Numbered from the stretch's first letter, positions 6,808 through 14,454 are shown. The stretch is 20,302 nt of DNA from DYFC01 sp041658585 (GCA_041658585.1 JBAZZX010000048.1:1-20302), one strand, 5' to 3'. Numbers and translations: made by a program. The notes: generated by a model not told the origin, from the sequence alone.

Positions 6808-8622
6808 ATGAATGAAACGCTCAAAAAATTCCTTAAAGCCAGCCGGATTATAGCTAAATGTAATGTGACTGACGAGGAAATCAGCGAGCTTGCAGAATAC
6901 CTCAGAAAGCATTGTCTGTCCGAACACATCAATGAAGTCGTCAGGATGGTCGAAAATGTAATCAGTATCGACCCGCAATTAGAATGGAAAGAAATACTCT
7001 CGGCTGCCGCAAAAAAAATCGTCGAGTTTCTTCATGCTGAAGCCGCTTCTATCCGTATTTTTGATCCCGAGACCGGCAAGCTTGTCGCCTTTGGTTCACA
7101 TCAGTATAAAGAACAGGCCAGGTTAAAAAGCATTCCGGTTGAAAAAACCGTAGCAGGAATGGTCATAAAAAGCGGCAAGAGTTATCTTGTACCGAACATC
7201 CTTACGGAACCTAATTATGCAAATAAAGACATCGTAAAACTGCAAGGATTTAATTCCCTTATGGCGGTGCCGTTAAACATACCTGCTTTTCTTAAAAATG
7301 AACCGGACATTCCGGGTGCAATCCAGATTTACTACAAGGAAACGGACAGGCAATTTGATCCCCTTGAAGTTTCAAATGCGGAACTGATGGCAAGAAGGGT
7401 CAGTTATGTACTCGCCAAAAAACGCATTTTGGATCTCCAGAAGCTGAATCAGCAAAAAGAGAAGATCGTAGAGAAGATTTTTGTGAAACTCAGCCACAGG
7501 GAAGGGATTAAAATGAAGGAAGTCTTCAGGACGATGATCCCCGAACTGGTGGACATCATACTTGTACAGAGCTGCTCATTGTTTTCCGTCATGCCCGACA
7601 GAACGCATGTAAAGATCGAACTTGAGTATCCCATCGAACAGGAAAGCCATGACATTAGCTGCATGTTTTCAATTAATGACCATCCCTATTTCGATGCACT
7701 TATAAACAATACGGAAAACGGCATCGACGATGAATATGAAAGGATCGATTCCTCCTATATATTGATAAAAGACCCTTTAAAAAGCAGGCTGTCGAATGAT
7801 GAATTAAAAAGGTATGCCTCCAAATACAGCGTTCATTCGGTGCTTTTGATCCCTTTGAAGGCCGGCAATGAAATCAATTACTTCCTCATCTTTTATGCCG
7901 TTGACAGGAGGCAGGAATTTACCGAAGATGAAATAGAGCTCCTGACCTTTTTCGGGAAGGAAATAATGAAGGCATTGCGGATCGAAAAACTGGACGATGT
8001 GCTCCACGACTTCAAAAACCCTTCTATCGCTATAGCCGGATTCGCCGGAAGGGCCAAAAAGCTTCTTCAGAATGAAAATATAGAAGAGGTAAAAGACAAG
8101 ATAGCCGAATACCTCGACATCGTTGCTCAGGAAGCGATAAGATTGCAGGAGCTTGTTATCTATCCGAACATCGAAGGCAGGGAGAGGGTCATTGATCTTA
8201 CGGAGGCCCTGAAGAGCCGTTTCAGGATCAATGAAGAAGCTATTAGAGACCAGAAAAGGACAAACATTAAACTCTTAAAGGAAGCCTTGCAGCCGGGGTT
8301 ATTTATATATTGTTCCCCCTTCGGTCTTGAACGTGTGCTGGATAATCTCTTCGATAATGCTACAAAAGCGATACCCGAGGAAGGCGGAGAATTATCCGTC
8401 AAAAGCTATAAATGCGGAGACGCGGCATGTTTTGAGATACGAAATACGGGGAGGATACCCGAAGAAAGTATCGAACAGATCAGGACGGGCGATGTGAAAG
8501 GCCGCGGACTAAATATTATCTATCGTTTTATCCAGGGCATACGCGGCAACCTTGAGGTCTTCACGGATACGGATTCAACGACCTTCCGCATCATGATCCC
8601 GCTCACAAATAGTCTTTCATGA
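6808..8622 (+). CDS. Cytoplasmic sensor histidine kinase with two GAF domains
   Basis: This 604-residue soluble kinase has no membrane segment or signal peptide. A first GAF domain spans ~55-205 (ASIRIFDPETGKLVAFGSH, then SLMAVPLNI) and a second, more diverged GAF-like domain spans ~230-395 (VHSVLLIPLKAGNEINYFLIF). The phosphoacceptor histidine is probably H400 in LDDVLHDFKNPSIAIAGFAG. The ATP-binding domain follows with N-box LDNLFDNATKAI (N513, N517), a weakened G1 box (EIRNTG instead of D-G-G) and G2 box GRGLNI (565-570). It would sense a small cytoplasmic ligand or redox state and phosphorylate a response regulator, none of which is encoded nearby. It overlaps the NUDIX gene by 4 bp. The ligand is unknown. 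Confidence 0.88.
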   Translation: MNETLKKFLKASRIIAKCNVTDEEISELAEYLRKHCLSEHINEVVRMVENVISIDPQLEWKEILSAAAKKIVEFLHAEAASIRIFDPETGKLVAFGSHQYKEQARLKSIPVEKTVAGMVIKSGKSYLVPNILTEPNYANKDIVKLQGFNSLMAVPLNIPAFLKNEPDIPGAIQIYYKETDRQFDPLEVSNAELMARRVSYVLAKKRILDLQKLNQQKEKIVEKIFVKLSHREGIKMKEVFRTMIPELVDIILVQSCSLFSVMPDRTHVKIELEYPIEQESHDISCMFSINDHPYFDALINNTENGIDDEYERIDSSYILIKDPLKSRLSNDELKRYASKYSVHSVLLIPLKAGNEINYFLIFYAVDRRQEFTEDEIELLTFFGKEIMKALRIEKLDDVLHDFKNPSIAIAGFAGRAKKLLQNENIEEVKDKIAEYLDIVAQEAIRLQELVIYPNIEGRERVIDLTEALKSRFRINEEAIRDQKRTNIKLLKEALQPGLFIYCSPFGLERVLDNLFDNATKAIPEEGGELSVKSYKCGDAACFEIRNTGRIPEESIEQIRTGDVKGRGLNIIYRFIQGIRGNLEVFTDTDSTTFRIMIPLTNSLS

Positions 8623-9176
8623 CGGATTACCTTCCCAGGATACTTTCAAAAAAAACCGTTTACGATGGAAAATTCATCAGGTTTGTCCTGACATGCTATG
8701 CCGATTCCCATGGCGTAGAAAGGGAATGGGAATCCTTCGAGAGGGTCAATTGTAAGGGCATCGTTGTTATAGTCCCCGTGACGGACGACGCTGAATTCCT
8801 ACTTACGAGACAGTTCAGGCCCCCCGTAAACAATTATGTCGTCGAATTCCCTGCCGGGCTGAACGATAAAGGGGATACCCTGAAAGGAGCTGCCGAAAGA
8901 GAACTTCTGGAAGAGACCGGCTATACCGCAAAGGAACTGATCTGTCTTGCCGAAGGTCCCATGTCTTCAGGCGCATCAGGAGAAATACTCACGGCCTATC
9001 TTGCAAAGGGTCTTGAGTTTAAAGGCATCGGAGAGAGAGATGAAGCCGAAGATATCGAAGTAATAAAAGCGCCCGTCAACCGGTTGGATTCCATATTGTC
9101 GGAACTGCGATCCAAAGGGAACCTGATCGACCTGAAAATATACGGACTGATTGCCCTGGCAAGGAAGTTTTTTTAA
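8619..9176 (+). CDS. NUDIX hydrolase, ADP-ribose pyrophosphatase-like
   Basis: This 185-residue protein hydrolyses a nucleoside diphosphate linked to another group. The layout best matches ADP-ribose pyrophosphatases (ADP-ribose to AMP + ribose 5-phosphate). The substrate-side block is RQFRPPVNNYVVEFPAG (65-81). The Nudix box follows from G80 through RELLEETGY (94-102) and carries the metal-binding E98 and E99. The first glutamate of the box is replaced by D86, a conservative change. The start ATG overlaps the kinase stop by 4 bp, so the two proteins are probably made together. The substrate is inferred from family resemblance only. Confidence 0.88.
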   Translation: MTDYLPRILSKKTVYDGKFIRFVLTCYADSHGVEREWESFERVNCKGIVVIVPVTDDAEFLLTRQFRPPVNNYVVEFPAGLNDKGDTLKGAAERELLEETGYTAKELICLAEGPMSSGASGEILTAYLAKGLEFKGIGERDEAEDIEVIKAPVNRLDSILSELRSKGNLIDLKIYGLIALARKFF

Positions 9177-9186
9177 TTACTAATAA

Positions 9187-9332
9187 ATTCATAAGTAAAG
9201 CCACATTAAAACACCCTCCCCTTTATCCCCTCCCCTCAAGGGAGGGGCGATTCTTAAGTCCCCTCTCCCTTGAGGGTCTAGGACTCGTAGAGGAGAGGGC
9301 AAGGGTGAGGGTGTGTGGCTTTTCTTATGAAC
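9187..9332. mobile_element. GC-rich double-hairpin repeat with terminal inverted repeats, copy B
   Basis: The terminal inverted repeats are TTCATAAGTAAAGCCACA (9188-9205) and TGTGGCTTTTCTTATGAA (9314-9331), matching at 17 of 18 positions. Between them are the same two GC-rich hairpins as in copy A at 6412-6524. The second hairpin loop carries a 16-17 bp insertion (about 9276-9292, including GGACTCGTAG) not present in copy A. It lies between the convergent NUDIX and tyrS genes, where its hairpins could serve both as terminator. It looks like a non-autonomous transposable element. Confidence 0.75.
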
Positions 9333-9358
9333 TCCTTAGTAAAGCGCACTTCAGACGC

Positions 9359-10570
9359 TTATTGCGCTATTATTTTAAGGAATTTTCTTTTTCCTGCCTT
9401 GAACAAATACTCCCCTTTTGCAAGCTTTAAATCCGGATCAATATGTTTAACGTCATTAATCGATACGCCGCCCTGTTTGATCAGTCTTATTGCCTCGCCG
9501 GTGCTCTGAGTTAACCCGGACAATTTCATGATCTTTGGGACCCACATTCCGTCTTCATCCCAGACAAGCTCACAAACCGGTATTTCATCCGGCAGTCCTT
9601 TTTGCCTGAAGATATGTTCAAATTCCTCTTTAACCCTCAGCGCTTCATCCTTGCCCCAATAACGTTCAACTATCTCTATAGCCAGATTTTCTTTGGCATG
9701 CTTCGGATGGACCGTGCCCTGCGCTATTCCCGCTTTCAGCGCATTGAGTTCCTCAAGAGAGATATGGCTGAGCAGTTCATAATATCTGAGCATAAGTTCG
9801 TCGCTTGCGGACATTATTTTGCCGTACATCTCTTTCGGCGGTTCATCTATACCGATATAATTGCCGAGGCTTTTCGACATCTTGTTCACACCGTCGAGGC
9901 CTTCAAGCAACGGCATGAGGACTACGGTCTGTTCTTCTACTCCCATTCTCCTCTGCATAGTTCTGCCCATAAGGATATTGAATTTCTGGTCCATCCCTCC
10001 GAGTTCGACGTCGGATTTCAGGTAAACCGAGTCATACGCCTGAAACAACGGATAATAGAATTCAAGGATGCTTATATCCTGTTGGTTTTCGAACCTCTTC
10101 TTGAAATCCTCTCTTTCCAGCATCCTTGCAACAGTCTGCATGGCGCCGAGTCTCACAAAGTCCATGACGTCCATCTTTGAAAGCCATTCACTATTGAACC
10201 TGACCCGCGTTTTTTCAGGGTCTAATATCTTGAATACCTGACGTTTATAGGTCTCCGCATTCTTGAGGACTTCATCTTTAGTCAGGGGTTTTCTTGTCTC
10301 AGACCTGCCTGTAGGGTCGCCGATCATGCCGGTAAAGTCGCCGATGAGGAAGATTATCTCATGTCCGAGTTCCTGAAAATGCCTCATCTTTTCAAGCAGG
10401 ACTGTGTGGCCGAGATGGATATCGGGCGCGGTCGGATCAAAGCCCGCCTTGATCCTGAGCGGCCTGTTCTCCGCGCATGATTTTTCAAGCTTTTTAAGAA
10501 AGTCGGCCTCAATGATAACTTCGACAGCGCCCCTCTTTATGATTTCAAGCTGCTTTTCGGGTTTCAGCAT
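9359..10570 (-). CDS. tyrS: Tyrosine--tRNA ligase
   Basis: This class I aminoacyl-tRNA synthetase charges tRNA-Tyr with tyrosine. From ATG 10568-10570 the protein is 403 residues. GFDPTAPDIHLGH at 43-55 contains the HIGH-type signature HLGH (52-55). KMSKS is at 230-234. GGMDQKFNIL at 191-200 belongs to the tyrosine and tRNA site. A C-terminal S4 RNA-binding domain covers roughly 335-403 (STGEAIRLIKQGGVSINDVK). The sequence resembles the TyrZ-type bacterial subgroup. An in-frame TTG two codons upstream is possible but less likely. No Shine-Dalgarno is visible, and the -10 box ends seven bases before the ATG, which suggests a leaderless message. Confidence 0.95.
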   Translation of the reverse strand: MLKPEKQLEIIKRGAVEVIIEADFLKKLEKSCAENRPLRIKAGFDPTAPDIHLGHTVLLEKMRHFQELGHEIIFLIGDFTGMIGDPTGRSETRKPLTKDEVLKNAETYKRQVFKILDPEKTRVRFNSEWLSKMDVMDFVRLGAMQTVARMLEREDFKKRFENQQDISILEFYYPLFQAYDSVYLKSDVELGGMDQKFNILMGRTMQRRMGVEEQTVVLMPLLEGLDGVNKMSKSLGNYIGIDEPPKEMYGKIMSASDELMLRYYELLSHISLEELNALKAGIAQGTVHPKHAKENLAIEIVERYWGKDEALRVKEEFEHIFRQKGLPDEIPVCELVWDEDGMWVPKIMKLSGLTQSTGEAIRLIKQGGVSINDVKHIDPDLKLAKGEYLFKAGKRKFLKIIAQ

Positions 10571-10577
10571 AAGCAAT

Positions 10578-10607
10578 ATAATAGAACGTTAATGGAATAT
10601 ACGTCAA
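10578..10607 (-). promoter_or_regulatory. tyrS promoter candidate (leaderless geometry)
   Basis: On the minus strand TTGACG (10602-10607) and TATTAT (10578-10583) are 18 bp apart. The start codon A (10570) lies 8 bases downstream of the -10 box, the place where transcription would normally start. This agrees with the missing ribosome binding site. Confidence 0.45.
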
Positions 10608-10626
10608 TTGCCAAAAGCCTTTTAAC

Positions 10627-10769
10627 GGTAACGATTCAGGATACCAGTGTTCAAAGAATCCCCTCCTTGGCAAGGAGGGGAAGGGGAGGTTTTATTATGT
10701 ATTATCAAAACCCCTCCAACCTCCCCTTGCAAAGGGGAGGATTTAAACACCCGTAACTAAATCGTTACC
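10627..10769. mobile_element. Hairpin-rich intergenic repeat with inverted ends, copy C
   Basis: The ends GGTAACGATT (10627-10636) and AATCGTTACC (10760-10769) are perfect 10-bp inverted repeats. Inside are two hairpins, CCCCTCCTTGG-CAAGGAGGGG around 10660-10680 and CCTCCCCTT (10720-10728) with AAGGGGAGG (10732-10740). It is related in style to copies A and B, but its ends differ. It occupies most of the space between the divergent tyrS and cyclophilin genes. Confidence 0.65.
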
Positions 10770-10851
10770 TTTTAACGGCTCTATTATATAGAAAATATCA
10801 TTCAAGTCTGTTAGAGTAAAATATTACATATCGTCGGAAGGAGGAGATTGT

Positions 10852-11445
10852 ATGAGAGTCTTATTGAAGCTTTTTTTGTTGTCCATAGCTCTTCTATTTG
10901 CGGTTGCAGCCTATGGAGAGATGAAGTCAAAAACATTCACAAAAGAGGAGATCAAAAAAATGAGTGAAACAAAAGCAGTTATTGAAACAAAGCTGGGGAA
11001 TATAGAACTAAAATTTTTCCCCGAGGCAGCGCCGAACCATGTCAATAATTTTATCGAGCTTGCGAAAAAAGGGCTCTACGACGGCACGATCTTTCATCGT
11101 GTCATTCCGGGTTTTATGATCCAGGGCGGAGACCCCAATACAAAGGGAGTTGACAGGGCTTCTCACGGAATAGGAGGTCCCGGTCACACAATCAGGGCGG
11201 AATTCAACGACAAATCCCATAAAAGAGGCATAGTCTCTATGGCACGGTCCGGACATCCTGACAGCGCCGGTTCACAGTTTTTCATCTGTGTAGCCGATGC
11301 CCCGTTCCTTGACAAACAATACACCGTTTTTGGAGAAGTCGTCTCCGGCATGGAGGTTGCCGATAAAATAGTAACCCAGCAAAGGGACAAAAAGGACAAC
11401 CCTCTTGACAGAATCGAAATGAAGGTAAAGGTTATAGAAAAATAA
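10852..11445 (+). CDS. Exported cyclophilin-type peptidyl-prolyl cis-trans isomerase
   Basis: This 197-residue enzyme speeds cis-trans isomerisation of proline bonds during folding. The first ~22 residues (MRVLLKLFLLSIALLFAVAA) form a signal peptide, probably for the periplasm. The cyclophilin core starts near residue 40. It shows FHRVIPGFMIQGGD at 81-94 with catalytic Arg83, GSQFFI at 140-145, and FLDKQYTVFGEV. The start has GGAGGAG closely upstream. A second in-frame ATG (10960, residue 37) is preceded by GAGGAG (10945-10950) and would yield a complete enzyme without the signal peptide. It overlaps the next gene by one base. Confidence 0.93.
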   Translation: MRVLLKLFLLSIALLFAVAAYGEMKSKTFTKEEIKKMSETKAVIETKLGNIELKFFPEAAPNHVNNFIELAKKGLYDGTIFHRVIPGFMIQGGDPNTKGVDRASHGIGGPGHTIRAEFNDKSHKRGIVSMARSGHPDSAGSQFFICVADAPFLDKQYTVFGEVVSGMEVADKIVTQQRDKKDNPLDRIEMKVKVIEK

Positions 11446-12341
11446 TGAGCGGGATTTTCCCCGGATTGATGACGCGCTTAATATGCGGGTGTAGAACTGC
11501 CGCTGTGGGGGTATTTCTCTCCGTCATTTTATTCCAGATCTGTTTTTTGTCCGGCGCCTGCACAGAGCAAAAAAATGTCTTCCGCACAAGCGACAGGCAA
11601 CCGATCACTTATGAACAGATGCTTGATGATCTGAAAAATGTCAGGGTAGTTTTTGTCGGTGAAGTGCATGACAGAGAGGCCCATCATCAACTGCAGCTTG
11701 ACGCTATAAAAGCGCTCAATGACAGGAAAGTTCCGCTCTCCGTCGGGTTCGAGATGTTTACCTATGAAAGCCAGAATGATCTCGACAAATGGACGGAAGG
11801 CTCGCTTCCCGTGGATACATTTATTCCGATCTATTATAAGAACTGGTCTTATCCCTGGACCTTGTATGATGACATTCTTTTCTATATCAGAGACAACAAA
11901 ATACCTGCCATAGGGCTTAATGTGCCTGCGGAGATTACACAAAAGGTGTCCGTTTCAGGGTTTGCTTCATTAACACAGGAGGAGCTTAAAAAACTGCCTC
12001 CGGATGTCGGTTGTACGGTTAATGAGCAGTATATGCAGTTCATCCGAAAGGCATATGCGATGCACGGACACGGGGGCAAACAGTTCCAGTTCTTCTGTGA
12101 AGCTCAGCTTCTCTGGAACCAGACTATGGCGCATAATATTATTGCATTTCTAAAAAAGAATCCCGCTAAAAAAATTGTTGTCCTAACAGGGAACGGTCAC
12201 GCCTGGAAAAAGGGAATCCCGGAACAGGTCAGGACAATCTCGGAGGAAACGCAATACCGTGTAATTCTACCTCAGATACCGGGATATGTTGACCCGCAGT
12301 CAGTGACTGCCGGGGATGCCGATTACATTTTACTGCAATGA
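11445..12341 (+). CDS. ChaN-family (Tiki superfamily) exported protein
   Basis: This 298-residue protein resembles ChaN/DUF399, a haem-binding or putative metal-dependent protein of the Tiki/EreA-like superfamily. The signature GEVHDREAHH starts at residue 72, and LTGNGHAWKKGIP lies near the C-terminus; these are the expected metal or haem ligand regions. A hydrophobic segment (~19-36) is followed by LSGAC (C39). This is a plausible but non-ideal lipobox, so the protein may be lipid-anchored in the envelope. The start overlaps the cyclophilin stop (TAATG), and M9 is an alternative start. Coexpression with the cyclophilin suggests a shared periplasmic setting. The exact function is unproven. 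Confidence 0.82.
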   Translation: MSGIFPGLMTRLICGCRTAAVGVFLSVILFQICFLSGACTEQKNVFRTSDRQPITYEQMLDDLKNVRVVFVGEVHDREAHHQLQLDAIKALNDRKVPLSVGFEMFTYESQNDLDKWTEGSLPVDTFIPIYYKNWSYPWTLYDDILFYIRDNKIPAIGLNVPAEITQKVSVSGFASLTQEELKKLPPDVGCTVNEQYMQFIRKAYAMHGHGGKQFQFFCEAQLLWNQTMAHNIIAFLKKNPAKKIVVLTGNGHAWKKGIPEQVRTISEETQYRVILPQIPGYVDPQSVTAGDADYILLQ

Positions 12342-12360
12342 TATGTTATCATTTTATGTT

Positions 12361-12437
12361 CGGGGCGTAGCGCAGCCTGGTAGCGCACACGGTTCGGGAC
12401 CGTGGGGCCGGAGGTTCAAATCCTCTCGCCCCGACCA
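12361..12437 (+). tRNA. tRNA-Pro (anticodon CGG)
   Basis: The cloverleaf is 77 nt. The acceptor stem CGGGGCG (12361-12367) pairs with CGCCCCG (12427-12433), followed by A and an encoded CCA. The D-arm is GCGCAGCCTGGTAGCGC. The anticodon stem CACGG/CCGTG holds the loop TTCGGGA, giving anticodon CGG for codon CCG. The T-loop is TTCAAAT. It lies 20 bp after the ChaN-like gene and may be cotranscribed with it. Confidence 0.97.
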
Positions 12438-12794
12438 GCATTCTCTCTGTTTACATAAAGCGGATTATTCACAAATATATCTGATTGAACTGAGGATAGA
12501 GTATTTTCGCTCATTCTCGGTCGTTCCTCCCTGCGAGGCTTTTGCCTCTCTATTTTCACACACCGTATTTGACTATCGGCAAAAAAAACCGCTCAAATAC
12601 TCTATCCTCAGTTGCTGTTACCAATTTTATGAATAATCCGGGCTAAACCTTACAAGACAAGTTCTCAATTGGGGTTATCCGCCTATCCTTGACATGGGTC
12701 TTTTTAAAAATGGATAAGCTTTTTCATTCCGATTTCCGAGTGATGGAGATGCGCATATAATCAATTGTGCGCTGAAAACCATCTCTAAGTCCGT
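12438..12794. other. Intergenic region after tRNA-Pro
   Basis: About 357 bp. Most of it is the second 190-bp palindromic element (12456-12645). In the remaining ~150 bp before the convergent cpoB stop I see no gene, tRNA or clear terminator. Confidence 0.6.
12456..12645 (-). mobile_element. 190-bp palindromic MITE-like element, copy 2 (inverted)
   Basis: This is the same length as copy 1 (6577-6766) and its reverse complement over most of the element. The terminal repeats are TAAAGCGGATTATTC (12456-12470) and GAATAATCCGGGCTA (12631-12645). The internal 19-bp inverted repeat is present at 12488-12506 and 12595-12613. The ends differ slightly from copy 1, which shows age. It begins 19 bp after tRNA-Pro. 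Confidence 0.8.
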
Positions 12795-13775
12795 TCATTT
12801 CTTTTTCTTTTTCACCGGCTTTTTGGCAGGCTGTTTTTCCAGTTCCTGCAATTTGATCTTGGCCTTCTCGGCCTCCTGTGATTTAGGATACTTCTCGATT
12901 AGCTGCTCCAGGATGACCTTCCCGCTTTTCTTGTCGCCTATTTCAATAAAGGAAAGGGCCTGTTTATAAAGGGCGGTAGTGGTTTTCTGACCTTTAGGGT
13001 ATTTCTTCAGGAGTGACTCATAGGCAACGATTGCCCCCTCGAAATCCTTCTCACTATAGTAGGTCTCTGAAATCCAGAAATAGGCATTTTCAGCAAGCTG
13101 GTCCTTTGGAAATTCTTTTATGAATGCCTCAAACTTCTCCCGGGCCTCTTTATATTTTTTACCGTTGTATATTTTTAAGGCGGCATCGTATTTGGCTTTT
13201 GATGAACTGCTTGTCGTTGCCGCAGACTTTGCAGGCTGCGCTTCAGCCGGAGCAGGTTCCTTTTTTACTTCTTCAGGTTTCTTTTCAGTCTGCTTCGGCT
13301 GCTCTTTGGAAGGCTCCTGCCGGCGGGAACGATCATCAAGAGCGTTCATCCTGTTTTTTGTTTCCTTGAACTGGTTTTCAACGGCAGCCAATTGCGCCCT
13401 CAGGAGGTCCAGCTCAAGGCTTGTATCTCTAAACTTCTTTTCAGTGTAGTCCTTACTCTCTTCAAATTTTCCGCTGAGGACCTGCACTTCTTTGGTTACA
13501 CTTGACGTCCGGGCCTGTATTTCCGCCTGACTCTGTCTTATTGCGTTAAAGGACTCTTCGCCGGCTATGCCGACCGTTGACTTCTCCTTGAATTTGTCCA
13601 ACTCGCTTTTCAGGTTAACGTTTTGACTCTGAAGTCTGCCTACGTCGACCTTGAGAGTCTCGATATCCTGAATAGCGGTCATAATACATCCGGGCAGGAG
13701 ACAGAAAACAGCCGATAGAAAACAGGGGATAATCATTTTGAACTTTGAACTTTGAATTTTGAACCGTTTCTTCAC
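12795..13775 (-). CDS. cpoB: Tol-Pal system protein CpoB/YbgF, lipoprotein form
   Basis: CpoB (YbgF) links the Tol machine with peptidoglycan synthesis during division. I chose GTG 13773-13775: it overlaps the pal stop as TAGTG and has AGGAGG upstream, giving 326 residues. The longer reading into pal lacks such a site. Order: basic n-region, hydrophobic segment and lipobox LLPGC (C30); coiled coil ~35-125; a Lys/Pro/Glu-rich linker ~130-185; then three TPR-like units in the C-terminal third (YDAALKIYNGKKYKEAREKF, YFWISETYYSEKDFEGAIVA). It ends in a lysine run. The lipobox is unusual compared with the soluble E. coli protein. The n-region is encoded by a heptanucleotide repeat. Confidence 0.87.
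   Translation of the reverse strand: MKKRFKIQSSKFKMIIPCFLSAVFCLLPGCIMTAIQDIETLKVDVGRLQSQNVNLKSELDKFKEKSTVGIAGEESFNAIRQSQAEIQARTSSVTKEVQVLSGKFEESKDYTEKKFRDTSLELDLLRAQLAAVENQFKETKNRMNALDDRSRRQEPSKEQPKQTEKKPEEVKKEPAPAEAQPAKSAATTSSSSKAKYDAALKIYNGKKYKEAREKFEAFIKEFPKDQLAENAYFWISETYYSEKDFEGAIVAYESLLKKYPKGQKTTTALYKQALSFIEIGDKKSGKVILEQLIEKYPKSQEAEKAKIKLQELEKQPAKKPVKKKKK
13737..13764. repeat. Heptanucleotide tandem repeat (TTTGAAC)x4 in cpoB
   Basis: There are four 7-bp units: TTTGAAC, TTTGAAC, TTTGAAT, TTTGAAC. They lie within the first 13 codons of cpoB and encode the basic n-region of its signal peptide. Since 7 is not a multiple of 3, gain or loss of one unit would shift the frame. Confidence 0.9.
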
Positions 13776-14356
13776 TATTTGCCCGCCTCCTTCAAGAAAA
13801 CAAAATGCACCCTTCTGTTCTTTGCGTAGCAATCATCCGTTTTTTCGGAACATACGGGTTTTTCTTCCCCGTAACTGATCATCTCTATCCTTCCTGACGG
13901 AACGCCAAGGGCTATAAGAACATCCCTTGCGGCTTTAGCCCTTCTGTCTCCCAGCGCCAGATTATATTCGTTCGTTCCTCTTTCATCACAATGTCCCTCA
14001 ATCGAAATTTTTGACGCGCGGTTTGTCAGCATCCATGTCGAAATCTTCTCAAGAACGGCCTTGGCAGCGGCATTTATTTCATACTCGTCGTAATCGAAAT
14101 AAATATCTTCAAAAAGGTCTTTCATCTCTTTATACCGGTCGGACAGGTCCTCTTCTTTCATCTCAATTTTGGCGAGCTGCCTTTCAGTGATACGTTCGGA
14201 TGGTTTGATATCGGTTGTTTTCGTTTCGGATTCTTTAGTAGTAACCGTCGGCTGCTGCTGATCGGATAGGGTCGGCTGCACCACTTTCCGCGGCGAACAT
14301 CCCGCCAATATAAATCCTGCCAATAATAAAGATAAGATGAATGCGAATTTTTTCAT
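13775..14356 (-). CDS. pal: Peptidoglycan-associated lipoprotein Pal
   Basis: Pal anchors the outer membrane to peptidoglycan and is recruited by TolB. I start at ATG 14354-14356, which has AGGAGGG seven bases upstream; the longer frame has no signal of its own. The 193-residue product has a lipoprotein signal peptide ending LAGC (C20), a Gln/Thr/Lys-rich linker, and an OmpA-like domain (~83-190). That domain contains IYFDYDEYEI, ISIEGHCDERGTNEYN (peptidoglycan-binding Asp and Arg region) and LGDRRAKAARDVL. One base of the stop is shared with cpoB. A promoter candidate lies in the gap to tolB, so pal-cpoB can be expressed apart from tolQRAB. Confidence 0.95.
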   Translation of the reverse strand: MKKFAFILSLLLAGFILAGCSPRKVVQPTLSDQQQPTVTTKESETKTTDIKPSERITERQLAKIEMKEEDLSDRYKEMKDLFEDIYFDYDEYEINAAAKAVLEKISTWMLTNRASKISIEGHCDERGTNEYNLALGDRRAKAARDVLIALGVPSGRIEMISYGEEKPVCSEKTDDCYAKNRRVHFVFLKEAGK

Positions 14357-14425
14357 TATTAACCCTCCTGTTATCAAAATTAAAATTTTTCCGGCGCGGC
14401 ACAAAACGGAATTTTCTCCACATAT

Positions 14426-14454
14426 ATCCTAAACATTACAAGACTTTATTTCAA
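14426..14454 (-). promoter_or_regulatory. Candidate promoter for pal-cpoB
   Basis: On the minus strand TTGAAA (14449-14454) and TAGGAT (14426-14431) are exactly 17 bp apart in the 142-bp gap between tolB and pal. Its leader would be about 65 nt. It would allow extra pal expression beyond read-through from tolB. Confidence 0.4.

Noticed and set aside
6586..6978. 130-codon leftward frame before the GAF kinase
   Set aside because: It is antisense to the kinase start and the 190-bp element. The same peptide appears in copy 2 only because the repeat is shared.
9602..10180. 192-codon forward frame opposite tyrS
   Set aside because: It is antisense to conserved synthetase motifs and has no independent support.
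12316..12636. 106-codon forward frame across tRNA-Pro and the 190-bp element
   Set aside because: It reads through the tRNA (VAQPGSAHGSGP...) and into the repeat, a well-known false ORF pattern.
13776..13832. Longer start of cpoB reading into pal
   Set aside because: The extra residues lie within pal codons; the GTG at 13775 has an AGGAGG site and gives a proper lipoprotein signal peptide.
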